The notes beneath the pieces were generated by a model. That model was not told the DNA's origin and did no database searches. It saw nothing but the letters and a program-made list of their open reading frames with translations. Position numbers and translations under genes: made by a program. A stretch of DNA of 64,000 nucleotides from Pseudovibrio japonicus (lineage in GTDB: Bacteria; Pseudomonadota; Alphaproteobacteria; Rhizobiales; Stappiaceae), in the NCBI RefSeq assembly GCF_014651595.1, contig NZ_BMXE01000006.1:246347-310346 (forward strand), given 5' to 3'. Positions 8,308 to 17,061 of the stretch are shown here, piece by piece. Every line of letters begins with the position of its first letter. The stretch's first letter is position 1.

Positions 8308-8985
8308 ATGAACGTGCTTATGGTCCTCACATCCCACGACAAGCTGGGTGATACAGGCGAGAAAACCGGTTTCTGGCTGGAAGAATTTGCAGCCCCTTAT
8401 TACACATTCAAAGACGCTGGCGCGACAATCACTCTGGCTTCTCCTGCCGGCGGTCAGCCTCCGCTGGATCCTAAGAGCGACCTGCCGGACTTTCAGACTG
8501 CCGCCACCGACCGTTTTAAAGCGGACGCGGCTGCAAACAAGGCGCTGGCAAACACTGTGAAGCTGGATAGTGTTTCCGCAGACGATTTTGACGCGATCTT
8601 CTACCCAGGCGGACATGGCCCGCTGTGGGATTTGGTTGACAATCCCAAGTCTATCTCTCTTATCGAGAAGGCTTATTATGCAGGCAAGCCAGTCGGCGTC
8701 GTCTGTCATGCCTCCGCAGCGCTGATCCATGCAAAGGCCCAGGACGGCACCCCACTTGTCAAAGGCAAGAACGTCACCGGCTTCTCCAACTCTGAAGAAG
8801 ACGCAGTTCAGCTGACTGACGTTGTGCCTGTGCTGCTGGAAGACGCCCTGCAGGAAAAAGGCGCGATCTACCAAAAGGGACCTGACTGGGGCTCCTTTAT
8901 TCTGGAAGACGACAATCTGATCACAGGTCAGAACCCTGCATCCTCTGAAGCAGCAGCAAATGCAATTCTGGGGCGTCTGGCCTGA
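8308..8985 (+). CDS. DJ-1/PfpI superfamily protein, Hsp31-like
   Basis: This cytosolic protein of 225 residues belongs to the class I glutamine amidotransferase-like DJ-1/PfpI superfamily, in the Hsp31-like branch. Members act as glutathione-independent glyoxalases, deglycases or chaperones. The nucleophile elbow is VGVVCHASAAL with the conserved Cys, preceded by FYPGGHGPLWDL, which holds the Glu/Asp-His partner region typical of Hsp31. It starts MNVLMVLTSHDKLGDTGEKTGFWLEE, the canonical start for this branch. Context with a NemR-like repressor and a CurA-like reductase suggests protection from methylglyoxal or related electrophiles, as in E. coli nemRA-gloA, but this is inference. Confidence 0.9.
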   Translation: MNVLMVLTSHDKLGDTGEKTGFWLEEFAAPYYTFKDAGATITLASPAGGQPPLDPKSDLPDFQTAATDRFKADAAANKALANTVKLDSVSADDFDAIFYPGGHGPLWDLVDNPKSISLIEKAYYAGKPVGVVCHASAALIHAKAQDGTPLVKGKNVTGFSNSEEDAVQLTDVVPVLLEDALQEKGAIYQKGPDWGSFILEDDNLITGQNPASSEAAANAILGRLA

Positions 8986-9011
8986 CACCAGCCCCGCCTC
9001 GCAAAACAACA

Positions 9012-9046
9012 ACCGGTACAGAGATTTGCTCTGTGCCGGTTTTTTT
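9012..9046 (+). terminator. Rho-independent terminator
   Basis: The stem ACCGGTACAGAG/CTCTGTGCCGGT (12 bp with one G-T pair, 5-nt loop) is followed by seven T residues, ending the DJ-1-like transcript. Confidence 0.9.
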
Positions 9047-9086
9047 ATGCCCGCCGCACGAGGGGAATAAGACCCCCCGCACAGTT

Positions 9087-9133
9087 TGCGTTGAAATGTG
9101 CGTTGCTTTGCGTAAATGCGCGTAAATTTGCGT
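9087..9133. repeat. Helically phased TGCGT motif array
   Basis: TGCGT occurs at 9087, 9099, 9109 and 9129, with a CGCGT variant at 9119. The spacings are 12, 10, 10 and 10 bp, so all copies face about the same side of the helix. The array sits between the DJ-1 terminator and the toxin-antitoxin promoter. Confidence 0.5.
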
Positions 9134-9234
9134 TGTTATGTTGTTAAGGGCGTGTCGGTTGATCGCCCGCAGTCCCAGCCTCCCAAACTCCCGTAGGACC
9201 TCAGTCAGCACGTCTGGCCTCTTACACTCGAATC

Positions 9235-9277
9235 TTGACAGTTGGCACAAAATATATAATATCATGCCAAATGGCAT
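9235..9277 (+). promoter_or_regulatory. Toxin-antitoxin promoter and operator candidate
   Basis: TTGACA at 9235-9240 is followed by an AT-rich block containing TATAAT (9255-9260). The spacing of 14 bp is short. The perfect inverted repeat ATGCCA-AA-TGGCAT (9264-9277) abuts it. This is a plausible autoregulation site for the antitoxin, 34 bp upstream of its start. Confidence 0.5.
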
Positions 9278-9310
9278 TATTCACGTTTCACCACATCAAC
9301 GAGAGACATC

Positions 9311-9724
9311 ATGCCCAGCCTCCGAAAGATTGACCAACCTGTGGCACCCGGCGGACCCAAGTTCACCGAGGAAGAGGTGCATGCCATGCAGCGCGCCGTG
9401 ATCAACCTGTTCGAGCGCTGGCAGCTAACTGATGAGCAGGCCACCATGCTGCTGGGAGACATCGCCAAGCGCACTTATCAACGCTGGAAGGTCAAACAGT
9501 ATGGCCGTGTGAGTGTGGACCTTGCTGCACGGCTCTCCAACCTGCTTGGCATTCACAAAGCGCTTCGGCTGTTGTTCAGCGATGCCAACCGCGGCTATGG
9601 TTGGTTGAAACGACCCAATAAGGATTTCGGCGGCAAATCAGCGCTTGAGATCATGCTGGGCGGGCAACTGACGGATTTGATGCGCGTGCGCAGATATCTT
9701 GATGCGCAGCGAGGCAACTGGTGA
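9311..9724 (+). CDS. Xre/MbcA/ParS-type antitoxin (DUF2384)
   Basis: This is the antitoxin of a type II system that pairs with RES-domain toxins. The 137-residue protein has an N-terminal Xre-like helix-turn-helix region (LTDEQATMLLGDIAKRTYQRWK, about residues 37-58). Its C-terminal toxin-binding domain ends SALEIMLGGQLTDLMRVRRYLDAQRGNW, which is highly characteristic of RES partners. It should bind and neutralise the toxin and repress its own promoter, where a palindrome is visible at 9264-9277. Its stop overlaps the toxin's GTG start by 4 bp (9721-9724), so translation is coupled. Confidence 0.93.
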   Translation: MPSLRKIDQPVAPGGPKFTEEEVHAMQRAVINLFERWQLTDEQATMLLGDIAKRTYQRWKVKQYGRVSVDLAARLSNLLGIHKALRLLFSDANRGYGWLKRPNKDFGGKSALEIMLGGQLTDLMRVRRYLDAQRGNW

Positions 9725-10449
9725 GCACGTTAACTCTGGTGGAAACGGACCTGAAAGCCCCTGAGACTCATGTCAGCTGGGACAAGTATTATCGTCTGGT
9801 CAACTCGGCCTACCCACCCATAGATCTGTTTGAGGACATCGCTGATCCTGCAGACTGGGAACTGTTGGCAGCTGCTGAAAGCCGGACCAACCCGCACCTT
9901 GCAGAGACCATCGGCAATCTGGACCTTGTGCCCATTGAGCGCCGCGTAAGTGGTCCCGGTGCGTCTTATCTGACGGCCCCGTTCACCCACGCTTCTCCTG
10001 ACCGTGCAGGCCGTTTTCACGATGGCTATTTCGGCGCGTTTTATGCTGCTAAATCCTTTGAAACCGCGCTGTTCGAGACCGTGCATCATACCGGCAATTT
10101 TTACGCAGCAACGCAGGAAGCACCGGGCTGGATTGCGCAGATGCGCGAGCTGATCGGCAGCGTGGATATCACACTCACCGATGTGACCGATCCGCGCTTT
10201 GACATTCTGCTTCACCCGCAAGATTACAGCGCCTCGCAGACCTTCGCCCGCAAGCTGCTGGAGGATGGCGGCGATGGCATTCTGTACCCGAGCGTGCGGG
10301 ACGAGGGCGGCCTGTGTATCGCAGCGTTTTATCCGGATGTGGTTGCTGCTCCTGTTCAGGCACGGCACTTCAGCTATCACTGGAACGGTGAGGCCATCAA
10401 TATGATCAAGGACCTGACCTCCGGCGAAGTCTTCGAGATCTCCGAATAA
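9721..10449 (+). CDS. RES domain toxin (NAD+-targeting)
   Basis: RES-domain toxins consume NAD+ (shown for MbcT and related proteins) or modify targets by ADP-ribosylation. This 242-residue protein carries the RES signature. An Arg-containing YYRLVNSAYPP lies near residue 25, FGAFYAAKSFETALFETVHH with the conserved Glu is near 105, and GDGILYPSVRDEGGLCIAAFYP has the conserved Ser. The start is a GTG inside the antitoxin stop codon, consistent with translational coupling. No frameshift is visible, so the toxin appears intact. The next gene begins 71 bp later with no terminator in between. Confidence 0.92.
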   Translation: MSTLTLVETDLKAPETHVSWDKYYRLVNSAYPPIDLFEDIADPADWELLAAAESRTNPHLAETIGNLDLVPIERRVSGPGASYLTAPFTHASPDRAGRFHDGYFGAFYAAKSFETALFETVHHTGNFYAATQEAPGWIAQMRELIGSVDITLTDVTDPRFDILLHPQDYSASQTFARKLLEDGGDGILYPSVRDEGGLCIAAFYPDVVAAPVQARHFSYHWNGEAINMIKDLTSGEVFEISE

Positions 10450-10520
10450 GAAGCGCCCGCATCCAAAGCCCTCCGAGATATGTCAGGTCGGCCAGCGCTG
10501 CGCAGGTTTGGGAGATTAGC

Positions 10521-11318
10521 ATGTCTGCAATTGATTTCGTGAGGATTGCAATTGTGAGCATTTATAGCGGCGGCGGCACCTACAGCCTTTCCAACTACAG
10601 CCTGTCAAAATATGTCGGCAATGCATCGTCTTCGCTCAGCACCCGCATGAGCGAAAGTCTCGTTCCTCAGGATGAGGAGCCGGCAACAGACGATACGCAA
10701 ACCACACCAGACCTTGAGCCCACTCCGGATACCGTCATCGACGCGCGTGATCAGCTGGACGACCTATATGGCGAGCTAGGCACCGCTGCGGATGACTACA
10801 AAGACGACATGGAGACGTTCCGCACCGAGGTCTTTGATAAGCTAGGGTTCACCCGCGAAACGCTTCACATGATTGCGCGTAATGAACACGGCTACTTCTC
10901 TGAGCAAGAGGTCGAAGCCGCAAAGCAGTCCATGGATGAGCAGTTGGATGAAGCACTCGGTAAGAACGACCCGGACTACGCACCAACTGCGGAGAACTAT
11001 CTGTCCCTCCTGCAATACCTGAACGAGGAGACCTTCGAGGACGAGCGCGGCACGTTTGAGTGGGCAATCAGCAAAGCAAGTGCTCAGGTCCATTACAAAC
11101 GGCTTGCCGATGGTGAGGAGAGCGATCTGTTCTCTGATGATCCGGTCGTGGACCTGCTCACCGAGGCTTATGAGGAACTGTTTGAAGCACAGAAGACCGA
11201 CGCCGACGCGAAGTTGGAATCCATGCCTTCCTACGATTCCGCCCAGTACCGGTGGGATAGCAACAACGACACGAGCGACTCCGATACCTACACGGCTCCA
11301 GATAGCTGGTGGAGGTAA
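10521..11318 (+). CDS. Acidic hypothetical protein downstream of RES toxin
   Basis: I do not recognise this 265-residue protein. It is strongly acidic. A Ser/Tyr-rich N-terminal stretch (SIYSGGGTYSLSNYSLSKY) precedes a low-complexity Glu/Asp/Thr/Pro linker (residues 46-75). A mostly helical central region follows (about 78-225), then a Ser/Asp/Thr tail ending WWR. No signal peptide or membrane segment is evident. The segment EHGYFSEQEVEAAKQSMDEQL is amphipathic and faintly EF-hand-like, but no clear calcium loop is present. A good GGGAGA ribosome site precedes the ATG. It follows the RES toxin by 71 bp without a terminator and ends before a strong hairpin, so it could be the third gene of the toxin-antitoxin transcript. 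Confidence 0.7.
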   Translation: MSAIDFVRIAIVSIYSGGGTYSLSNYSLSKYVGNASSSLSTRMSESLVPQDEEPATDDTQTTPDLEPTPDTVIDARDQLDDLYGELGTAADDYKDDMETFRTEVFDKLGFTRETLHMIARNEHGYFSEQEVEAAKQSMDEQLDEALGKNDPDYAPTAENYLSLLQYLNEETFEDERGTFEWAISKASAQVHYKRLADGEESDLFSDDPVVDLLTEAYEELFEAQKTDADAKLESMPSYDSAQYRWDSNNDTSDSDTYTAPDSWWR

Positions 11319-11358
11319 TCCAAGCCAGAAGACACTCCCGAACATAGCACTCAATACA

Positions 11359-11390
11359 AAAATGGCCCGGCGATGAAACCGGGCCATTTT
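11359..11390. terminator. Bidirectional terminator
   Basis: The stem AAAATGGCCCGG/CCGGGCCATTTT (12 bp, 8-nt loop) has A/T flanks on both sides. It serves the plus-strand hypothetical gene and the convergent AGCS symporter. Confidence 0.88.
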
Positions 11391-11411
11391 CTTTGAAAAC
11401 TGTGTTTTCTC

Positions 11412-12785
11412 TTATTCAGCCGGAGCCTTGCTTGCTTCTGCAGATGCATCCCGCTCAGCGAAGTACTCTTTGGTCAGCTTGAAGACGACCGGGCTCAGCA
11501 GCAGCAGGGCGATCAGGTTTGGAATAGCCATCATCGCATTCAGCGTATCAGCTACCAGCCAGATGAAGCTCAGTTCCGCAGTCGCACCGAAGTAGATCGC
11601 AGCTACCCACAGTACACGGTACGGCTTGAGCGCACGTGGACCGAAGAAGAAGCCGATGCACTTCTCGCCATAGAAGCTCCAACCCAGAATGGTGGTGAAG
11701 GCAAACACGGAGAGAGAGATTGCGATGATGTAGCCACCAACGCCCGGCAGAGCCATCTCAAAGGCCAGTGAGGTCAGACCCGCGCCGGATTCACCGGAGG
11801 TCCATGCACCGGATGCCACAATCGCAAGACCAGTGATGGTACAAACGATGATGGTGTCGATGAACGTGCCCAGCATCGCGATCAGACCCTGCTTCACAGG
11901 GCTCTTGGTTTCAGCAACAGCGTGAGCGATTGGCGCAGAACCCAGACCAGCTTCGTTAGAGAACACGCCGCGTGCAACACCAAAGCGGATCGCAGCCCAA
12001 ACAGCAGCACCAGCAAAACCACCTTGAGCAGCAGTTCCGGTGAAGGCCTGCGTAAACACCAGTTCAAGCGCAGAACCGATCGCATCGATGTTGATAAACA
12101 GAACAACAAGGCCAGCGATGATGTAAGTAATAGCCATAAACGGAACCAGCTTACCGGCAACGTTACCGATACGGGTGACACCGCCCAGAATAACAGCGCC
12201 AGTCAGCACCATTAGAATAACAGCAGTTACCTCTACTGGCATGTTGAAGTTCTCGTTCAGAACGTTTGCAACACTGTTTGCCTGTACGCCGTTACCGATA
12301 CCAAATGCAGCAACACCACCACACAGGGCGAAGGTTGACCCCAACCAGAACCAACCACGGCCCAGACCGTTCTTGATGTAGTACATCGGGCCGCCAACAT
12401 AGTTGCCAGCACTGTCACGCTCGCGGTACTTCACCGCCAGTACAGCCTCTGCATACTTGGTTGCCAGACCCACAAGAGCGGTCATCCACATCCAGAACAG
12501 CGCACCAGGACCGCCAAGGAAGACAGCTGTGGCGACGCCCGCGATGTTACCTGTACCGATTGTTGCTGAAAGAGAGGTCATCAGCGCATTGAAGGGGCTG
12601 ATTTCACCGCCACCTGCGCCTGTGCGACCTTTCCAGAGCAGGCTAAAACCCGTGCCCAATCTAAAGATGGGCATTAATTTAAGTCCGATCTGGAGAACTA
12701 GTCCAACCCCGAGAATAGCTACAAGCATAAACGGGCCCCAAACAAACGAGTTAATCGTGCCTAGGTAATTCGTCATTGTTTCCAT
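11412..12785 (-). CDS. AGCS family alanine/glycine:cation symporter
   Basis: This inner-membrane sodium or proton-coupled amino acid importer belongs to the AGCS family, whose members typically transport alanine or glycine. The 457-residue protein has about ten membrane segments. The family motifs include GTGNIAGVATAVFLGGPGALFWMW near the N-terminus and FSNEAGLGSAPIAHA in the middle, with GWSFYGEKCIGFFFG toward the end. I chose the ATG at 12785 because GGGAGG lies 6 bp upstream. The frame's first ATG at 12806 lies upstream of that ribosome site. It ends at a shared bidirectional terminator. Confidence 0.93.
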   Translation of the reverse strand: METMTNYLGTINSFVWGPFMLVAILGVGLVLQIGLKLMPIFRLGTGFSLLWKGRTGAGGGEISPFNALMTSLSATIGTGNIAGVATAVFLGGPGALFWMWMTALVGLATKYAEAVLAVKYRERDSAGNYVGGPMYYIKNGLGRGWFWLGSTFALCGGVAAFGIGNGVQANSVANVLNENFNMPVEVTAVILMVLTGAVILGGVTRIGNVAGKLVPFMAITYIIAGLVVLFINIDAIGSALELVFTQAFTGTAAQGGFAGAAVWAAIRFGVARGVFSNEAGLGSAPIAHAVAETKSPVKQGLIAMLGTFIDTIIVCTITGLAIVASGAWTSGESGAGLTSLAFEMALPGVGGYIIAISLSVFAFTTILGWSFYGEKCIGFFFGPRALKPYRVLWVAAIYFGATAELSFIWLVADTLNAMMAIPNLIALLLLSPVVFKLTKEYFAERDASAEASKAPAE

Positions 12786-12806
12786 GGTTAGCCTCCCACC
12801 ATGCAT

Positions 12807-13287
12807 TTTTATTAAAAGACGTTTTACATCTTCAACATGCAGCCCGAATACATCTACATTAGGCTAATTTCAAACTTTATTGTTGAATATCAATGACTTA
12901 ATGGTGGAAATAATTGATTTTGCGTAGAATTTTACGAAATTTTTGGTGAAAATCTCCCGCTTTGCGGGCCGATTTTATCGATTTCAACCTCGTGATTTGT
13001 AAGATTTACGAAAATTTATTCGTATTTTTGCGCGGATTGAGGATAATCTCACCAACGCGGAGAGAAGCCCGAACCGTTGGATGCAGCGCGGCAAAATTCG
13101 AGCTTCCGGTTGAATGAGCAAGCACGTAAATGAGGAGGAGGTTGTTAGGAGCAAGGCTGTGCACCGTAATAGACCTTGCAGCCTCTTCTATGAAGCCGGC
13201 TCCCGTGCAAGCGCCTTCAAAATTTCATGGAACAGCCCGTGAGAAAGAAGCAAGAACGTACCTATGAAGAGATCGTTTTACTCACCA
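12807..13287. other. AT-rich intergenic region upstream of the symporter
   Basis: I see no gene here. The only clear structure is the hairpin at 12949-12976 (AAAATC and CCCGC pairing with GCGGG and GATTTT), 164-191 bp upstream of the symporter start. It may be a leader or a stray terminator. Confidence 0.5.
12949..12976. terminator. Hairpin with A/T flanks, possible terminator or attenuator
   Basis: AAAATC-T-CCCGC-TTT-GCGGG-CC-GATTTT forms a stem with a small internal loop and A and T runs on either side. It lies in the leader direction of the AGCS gene and could act in either orientation. Confidence 0.45.
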
Positions 13288-14072
13288 GGGCTCCCTTGAA
13301 TCATTTAAGTGAAGCTACAAATAGCCTTCTTCCATGCGTAATTCAGGCCTGAATTTCAAGAAACTGACTTATGGGGAGACTTCAGTTCCTCCACCGACAG
13401 AGCGGATTCAGCCATCAAACTGTACTTTTATCAACCTCCACATAACCTCAAAACCCTTAGTCCTTGCATCCGCTGTTTGCATCAGTTGGAAGTTGATCGT
13501 TGGTTTGATTAACCGTTTGAACTTGCCATGGTCACTCGCCGGTTTGCTACTTCGATATTTAACTTGCCGCAAATCAACAAATTCATGCACTTTTCCTTGG
13601 GCCTTCAGCTTGGCGAGGGCGTGCTGTTAGGCCGGATTCTTATCTGTGTAGATCCTAGCGGCACTATAATGTTTCGAAAGCCGGTGCGCTTTGGTTAAAG
13701 CAGTTTGGCAGCTGCAGTACTACTGCGGAAGCAGAACAGCAAAACAATGGTTTTGCCATACTTTTCGACGCCCCGGTAACGGTATAACCAGTACCCTTTG
13801 ACGTGCACATGTCTTTCGTCTACTCCGCAGGAAGAAGATCGGATATTCTGATACAACGATGTTCGTTTCTCTAGTTTAGGAGCGTAGCGTTGCACCTACC
13901 GATAGGGCGTTGTGTAGTCAACATTGACGTTGTGCTCATTCAGCATCTCCTCAAGATCACGATAGCTATTGGCATATTTGCAATATCATCTCAATGCCCA
14001 AAGAATGGCCTCAACTATTTGCAAGCTACCGGACCAACCAATTCAGTCAGCAGGCCCCTTCACAAACAGCCC
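13288..14072 (-). mobile_element. Decayed IS6 family element (copy 1)
   Basis: An element of about 785 bp has degenerate ends beginning GGGCT on each side. Reading the minus strand across frames gives an IS6-type transposase. N-terminal EAILWALR is followed by a stop where Trp is expected, then YRDLEEMLNEHNVNVDYTTPYR and a second stop, then QRYAPKLEKR and VDERHVHVKGYW. A frameshift near 13695 leads to IYTDKNPA, a third stop, and DLRQVKY with KFKRLIKP. The DDE glutamate is replaced (KPASDHGKFKRL). It is therefore inactive. Confidence 0.8.
13405..14050 (-). pseudogene. IS6 family transposase pseudogene
   Basis: This transposase remnant has at least three in-frame stops and one frameshift. The recognisable DDE context comprises VDERHV for the first Asp and YTDKNPA for the second. 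The final Glu position is Ala in PASDHGKFKRL. The C-terminal part ends KGFEVMWRLIKVQFDG. It belongs with the IS6 element described at 13288-14072. Confidence 0.8.
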
Positions 14073-14319
14073 TATTAGGGTGCAGTCGCAAAACCTTTTT
14101 TCTCCACGCTTTTGCCAAAATAGCGAGTGCGCCGCAGGTTGGCAGCTGCTCTCGACGTCTCAGAACGCAACGCCCTTAGACTGCCCGAGTTCATCGGCGG
14201 CGAGTGCTCCGGAGAACTGTCATTGGTCCCTCAAGACTAGCCTCTACCAGAGGCATTGATTGAAGAGATTGTGGAACAGAAATAAAATTGAGCTTACAAC
14301 TCGCCCTTTCCCGCTTAAC

Positions 14320-15296
14320 TCAGGTCGCAATGACGCGCTCGAGCATTGAGCCTCCAAGTTCTGGCAACCTATTGAGGACGGCGACATTGAATTTGGTCTC
14401 CGTCTTCTGGTTTGCAAACTCATGGGACTTTAAACTTGTTCCGAAGATTTATATATAACGCTCGATCAAGGTCTCGCCTCTAGAACGCCGCCCGTATGCG
14501 GTGTGCGTCTGCCAGGCGATTCTGTCATGTTCCTGAATGGCAAGAAGATGCCTGTCACGAGCCGTGGGAATGTTGTAGCCTGAGGGCTAGGGACCGCCGA
14601 TCTATGCGGCGGAATGATGACCTCCACCTCATCGAAACGATCGCCGATGCTTGTCTGGTAGGCTCCCGTCATAAGCACCCTCACCCAGAGACGGCGCAAC
14701 CGCACCATCAATCTGATGAAGCAAATCCGGCAGCACCGTGAGGCCAGCCACCATATCTACCGTCAGTTCAGCGCGCAGGATTTCGCCCGAGTTCAGGTCC
14801 TTCTACAAATGAGTTTGCGCAGCTTTCTGCGCTTTATCTTGGATCCGTGTTTGGCTTGCAGCCATTCTCCAGCTCTAAAGACCTTCAGTCCGCTGCCCTC
14901 GACCACCAGATGGGCCGGTTCGGATCAAGAAGTTGATGCCTGCTGATTTGTCGGCTTTAAATTTCCGGCTCTACACTACAACATTGAAGAATCGGGGATG
15001 GCCGCTCCGACTGCATCAGGCGAACCCGCGAGAGCCAAGCCCGTGGGTATGGCGGAGCGCGAAGTCGAGAACCAACCTAAACTGCAAACATATCTCGATG
15101 GCGTAGCCTGAGAATTTCGCAGGCGTGTGCGGCGTCTGTTGTTTAGAACGAGCCATGGTCTGGCAACCTCATCGTCAATCCCAATGGTTACATCACCACG
15201 CATCCGAAGATTTTCGCTCTGTTCAGGCAAAGTAGTGACCAGTAACCCAGCCTTTGTAAATTTGTCCCGCCGCGCAGCATTGTGTTTGAGTGTCAT
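14320..15296 (-). pseudogene. IS5 family DDE transposase pseudogene
   Basis: The minus strand reads as a decayed IS5-type transposase spread over several frames. It begins MTLKHNAARRDKFTKAG, followed by NLRMRGDVTIGIDDE. A shifted frame gives YAIEICLQFRLVLDFALR, then LHQIDGAVAP, then FDEVEVIIPPHRSAVPS. After another shift come ARDRHLLAIQEHDRIAWQ and YGRRSRGETLIERY. After a stop the C-terminus ENQKTE-like ANQKTETKFNVAVLNRLPELGG ends at 14320. The order matches IS5 relatives throughout, with several stops and at least three frameshifts. Confidence 0.75.
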
Positions 15297-15463
15297 GCAA
15301 AAACGCGTTTGCCAAGAATGTTCCGCCTACAGAAACATCAAAGGTGGATTTGTACAGCAAGGCCTTGAAAACCTGAGAAAACACTCTATTAACCAGAGAT
15401 ATTTGACAGTTCTCACAGAACCGTTGTTCACCTTATACAAATTGAACCCCTCGAGGAAGATTA

Positions 15464-16630
15464 ATGAAAATTGCCGTTGCCGGGATGGGCTATGTTGGAA
15501 TGTCTATATCAGTGTTACTGGCCCAAAGGCACGAGGTTGTTTCAGTCGACATCTCGCCCGAGCGAGTTAACATGGTCAACAAACGCCTTAGTCCTATAGA
15601 AGATCGTGAAATTGAGCAATTCCTTTCGCAAAAAACGTTGAATATACGGGCCACAACCGAAGCGCAGAGCGCCTACGCGGACACCGATTTTGTTGTCGTT
15701 GCCACGCCAACAAATTACGACCCCGAAACGAATTACTTTGACACCTCTTCCGTGGAAGAAGTGGTCGGGCAGGTTCTTGCAGTCAACAGCAGTGCGGCGA
15801 TTATTATCAAATCGACTATTCCAGTTGGCTTCACCCAGAGCCTACGCGAAAAGTACGGCACTGATCGGATTATCTTTTCTCCCGAATTCCTCCGGGAAGG
15901 CCAAGCCCTTAAGGACAACCTGTACCCTAGCCGAATCATTGTTGGCGACACCGGAGAGCAAGCCCGCCAGTTCGCCCAGCTACTGCTTGAAAGTGCGATC
16001 GGTACAGACGTTCCGGTGCAGTTTACCAGCCCTTCCGAGGCTGAGGCCATCAAACTGTTCGCCAACACCTACCTTGCAATGCGTGTTGCCTTCTTCAACG
16101 AACTGGACAGCTACGCCATAGGACACGGGCTGGATGCACGACAGATCATCGAAGGAGTATGTACCGATCCACGCATTGGCAGTCAGTATAACAACCCCTC
16201 TTTTGGTTACGGCGGTTACTGTCTTCCGAAAGACACCAAGCAGCTTCTTGCCAACTACTCCGAGGTTCCACAAAACCTTATTCGCGCCATTGTCGATGCC
16301 AACCGGACGCGTAAGGATTACATTTCCGAGCGTATTATCATCGAGAACCCCAAGGTTGTAGGAATCTATCGCTTGGTTATGAAAGCCGGCTCCGACAATT
16401 TCCGACAATCATCTATCCAAGGCATCATGAAACGCATCAAGGCCAAAGGGATTAAGGTGGTTGTTTATGAGCCCGTCATGGAAGAGGAGACCTTCTTCGG
16501 CTCGGCCGTAATGCGAAATCTGGAGGAATTCAAAGCCTGCTCCGACATCATCGTCGCCAATCGGATGACTGCGGATATTGGTGACGTGGTCAAAAAGGTC
16601 TTTACTCGAGATTTGTTTGAATCGGATTAA
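15464..16630 (+). CDS. ugd: UDP-glucose 6-dehydrogenase
   Basis: This enzyme oxidises UDP-glucose to UDP-glucuronate with two NAD+, supplying polysaccharide synthesis and the UDP-xylose synthase at 1564. The 388-residue protein is of the short E. coli-like type. The N-terminal Rossmann motif is [10 protein letters not shown], followed by [18 protein letters not shown] and [23 protein letters not shown]. The catalytic cysteine is in [15 protein letters not shown] (about residue 253). An AGGA ribosome site precedes the ATG. It heads the polysaccharide island but is isolated from the other genes by insertion-sequence debris on both sides. Confidence 0.95.
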   Translation: MKIAVAGMGYVGMSISVLLAQRHEVVSVDISPERVNMVNKRLSPIEDREIEQFLSQKTLNIRATTEAQSAYADTDFVVVATPTNYDPETNYFDTSSVEEVVGQVLAVNSSAAIIIKSTIPVGFTQSLREKYGTDRIIFSPEFLREGQALKDNLYPSRIIVGDTGEQARQFAQLLLESAIGTDVPVQFTSPSEAEAIKLFANTYLAMRVAFFNELDSYAIGHGLDARQIIEGVCTDPRIGSQYNNPSFGYGGYCLPKDTKQLLANYSEVPQNLIRAIVDANRTRKDYISERIIIENPKVVGIYRLVMKAGSDNFRQSSIQGIMKRIKAKGIKVVVYEPVMEEETFFGSAVMRNLEEFKACSDIIVANRMTADIGDVVKKVFTRDLFESD

Positions 16631-16659
16631 TGACTTAGGTACATTGTCGGCCTTGGAGC

Positions 16660-16891
16660 TCTTCGAATTTCTGTCAAACAGTTTGGCCTGCAGATATCAT
16701 CTATCGTGCCACAGATGAAAGCTGGCTTTATGTGCCGGACATCAAGGATATGGCAAGCATCGAGATTATTGGCTGGACGATGGCCTGATCACATTCGGGC
16801 TTCACTATGCTGCGAGGCTTTCGAGATGCGCTGAGGCGACAGCGAGGTATACTTGGCCGATTCATCAATCAGATCCCGGGAGTCAGTGTGT
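16660..16891 (+). pseudogene. IS3 family OrfB fragment, 5' piece of split element
   Basis: The plus strand encodes VWPADIIYRATDESWLYV followed by DIKDMASIEIIGWTMA and a stop, then ALRRQRGILGRFINQIPG in the same order as the IS3 integrase core (ADITYI, DEGWLYLA, EIVGWSM, RQRPxPGLIHHSD). The matching C-terminal part occurs on the same strand at 18234-18421, so one IS3 element appears interrupted by the intervening DNA. Confidence 0.7.
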
Positions 16892-16996
16892 TAGAGCGCA
16901 TTCCCGAAAAACGGGGCCGGTTTACGGAAATGAATTCGTGTGAGGACAAACGTTTAGAGCTTGATGCGTGAATTCATATGAACGCAACATGCTCTA
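16892..16996. repeat. TAGAGC/GCTCTA-bounded intergenic element
   Basis: A 105-bp segment bounded by TAGAGC and GCTCTA contains GAAAAACGGGGCCGG and AACGCAACATGCTCT. Its ends and interior resemble palindromic intergenic repeats common in alphaproteobacteria. Only one copy was seen in this window, so the assignment is tentative. Confidence 0.4.
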
Positions 16997-17061
16997 GTTG
17001 TCGCTACCACAAACAGCTTAGGAACGCAGATGTTATCCAGTCCATGATTAGCAAAGGCAAT

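Noticed and set aside
8278..9012. Open frame of 244 residues antisense to the DJ-1-like gene
   Set aside because: Cys-rich shadow of a well-supported gene, crossing a terminator.
13334..13630. Plus-strand open frame at the IS6 remnant
   Set aside because: The opposite strand gives a clear IS6 transposase match; the plus frame does not.
14073..14319. GGTGCAGTCGCAAA near 14078 as an IS6 terminal repeat
   Set aside because: Similarity is weak and orientation does not fit the neighbouring element; the 247-bp segment itself has no recognisable gene.
14496..14946. Plus-strand small open frames between IS6 and ugd
   Set aside because: They lie over the IS5 pseudogene that reads on the minus strand.
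15403..15439. TTGACA with TATACA as the ugd promoter
   Set aside because: The spacer is about 25 bp, too long for a standard promoter.
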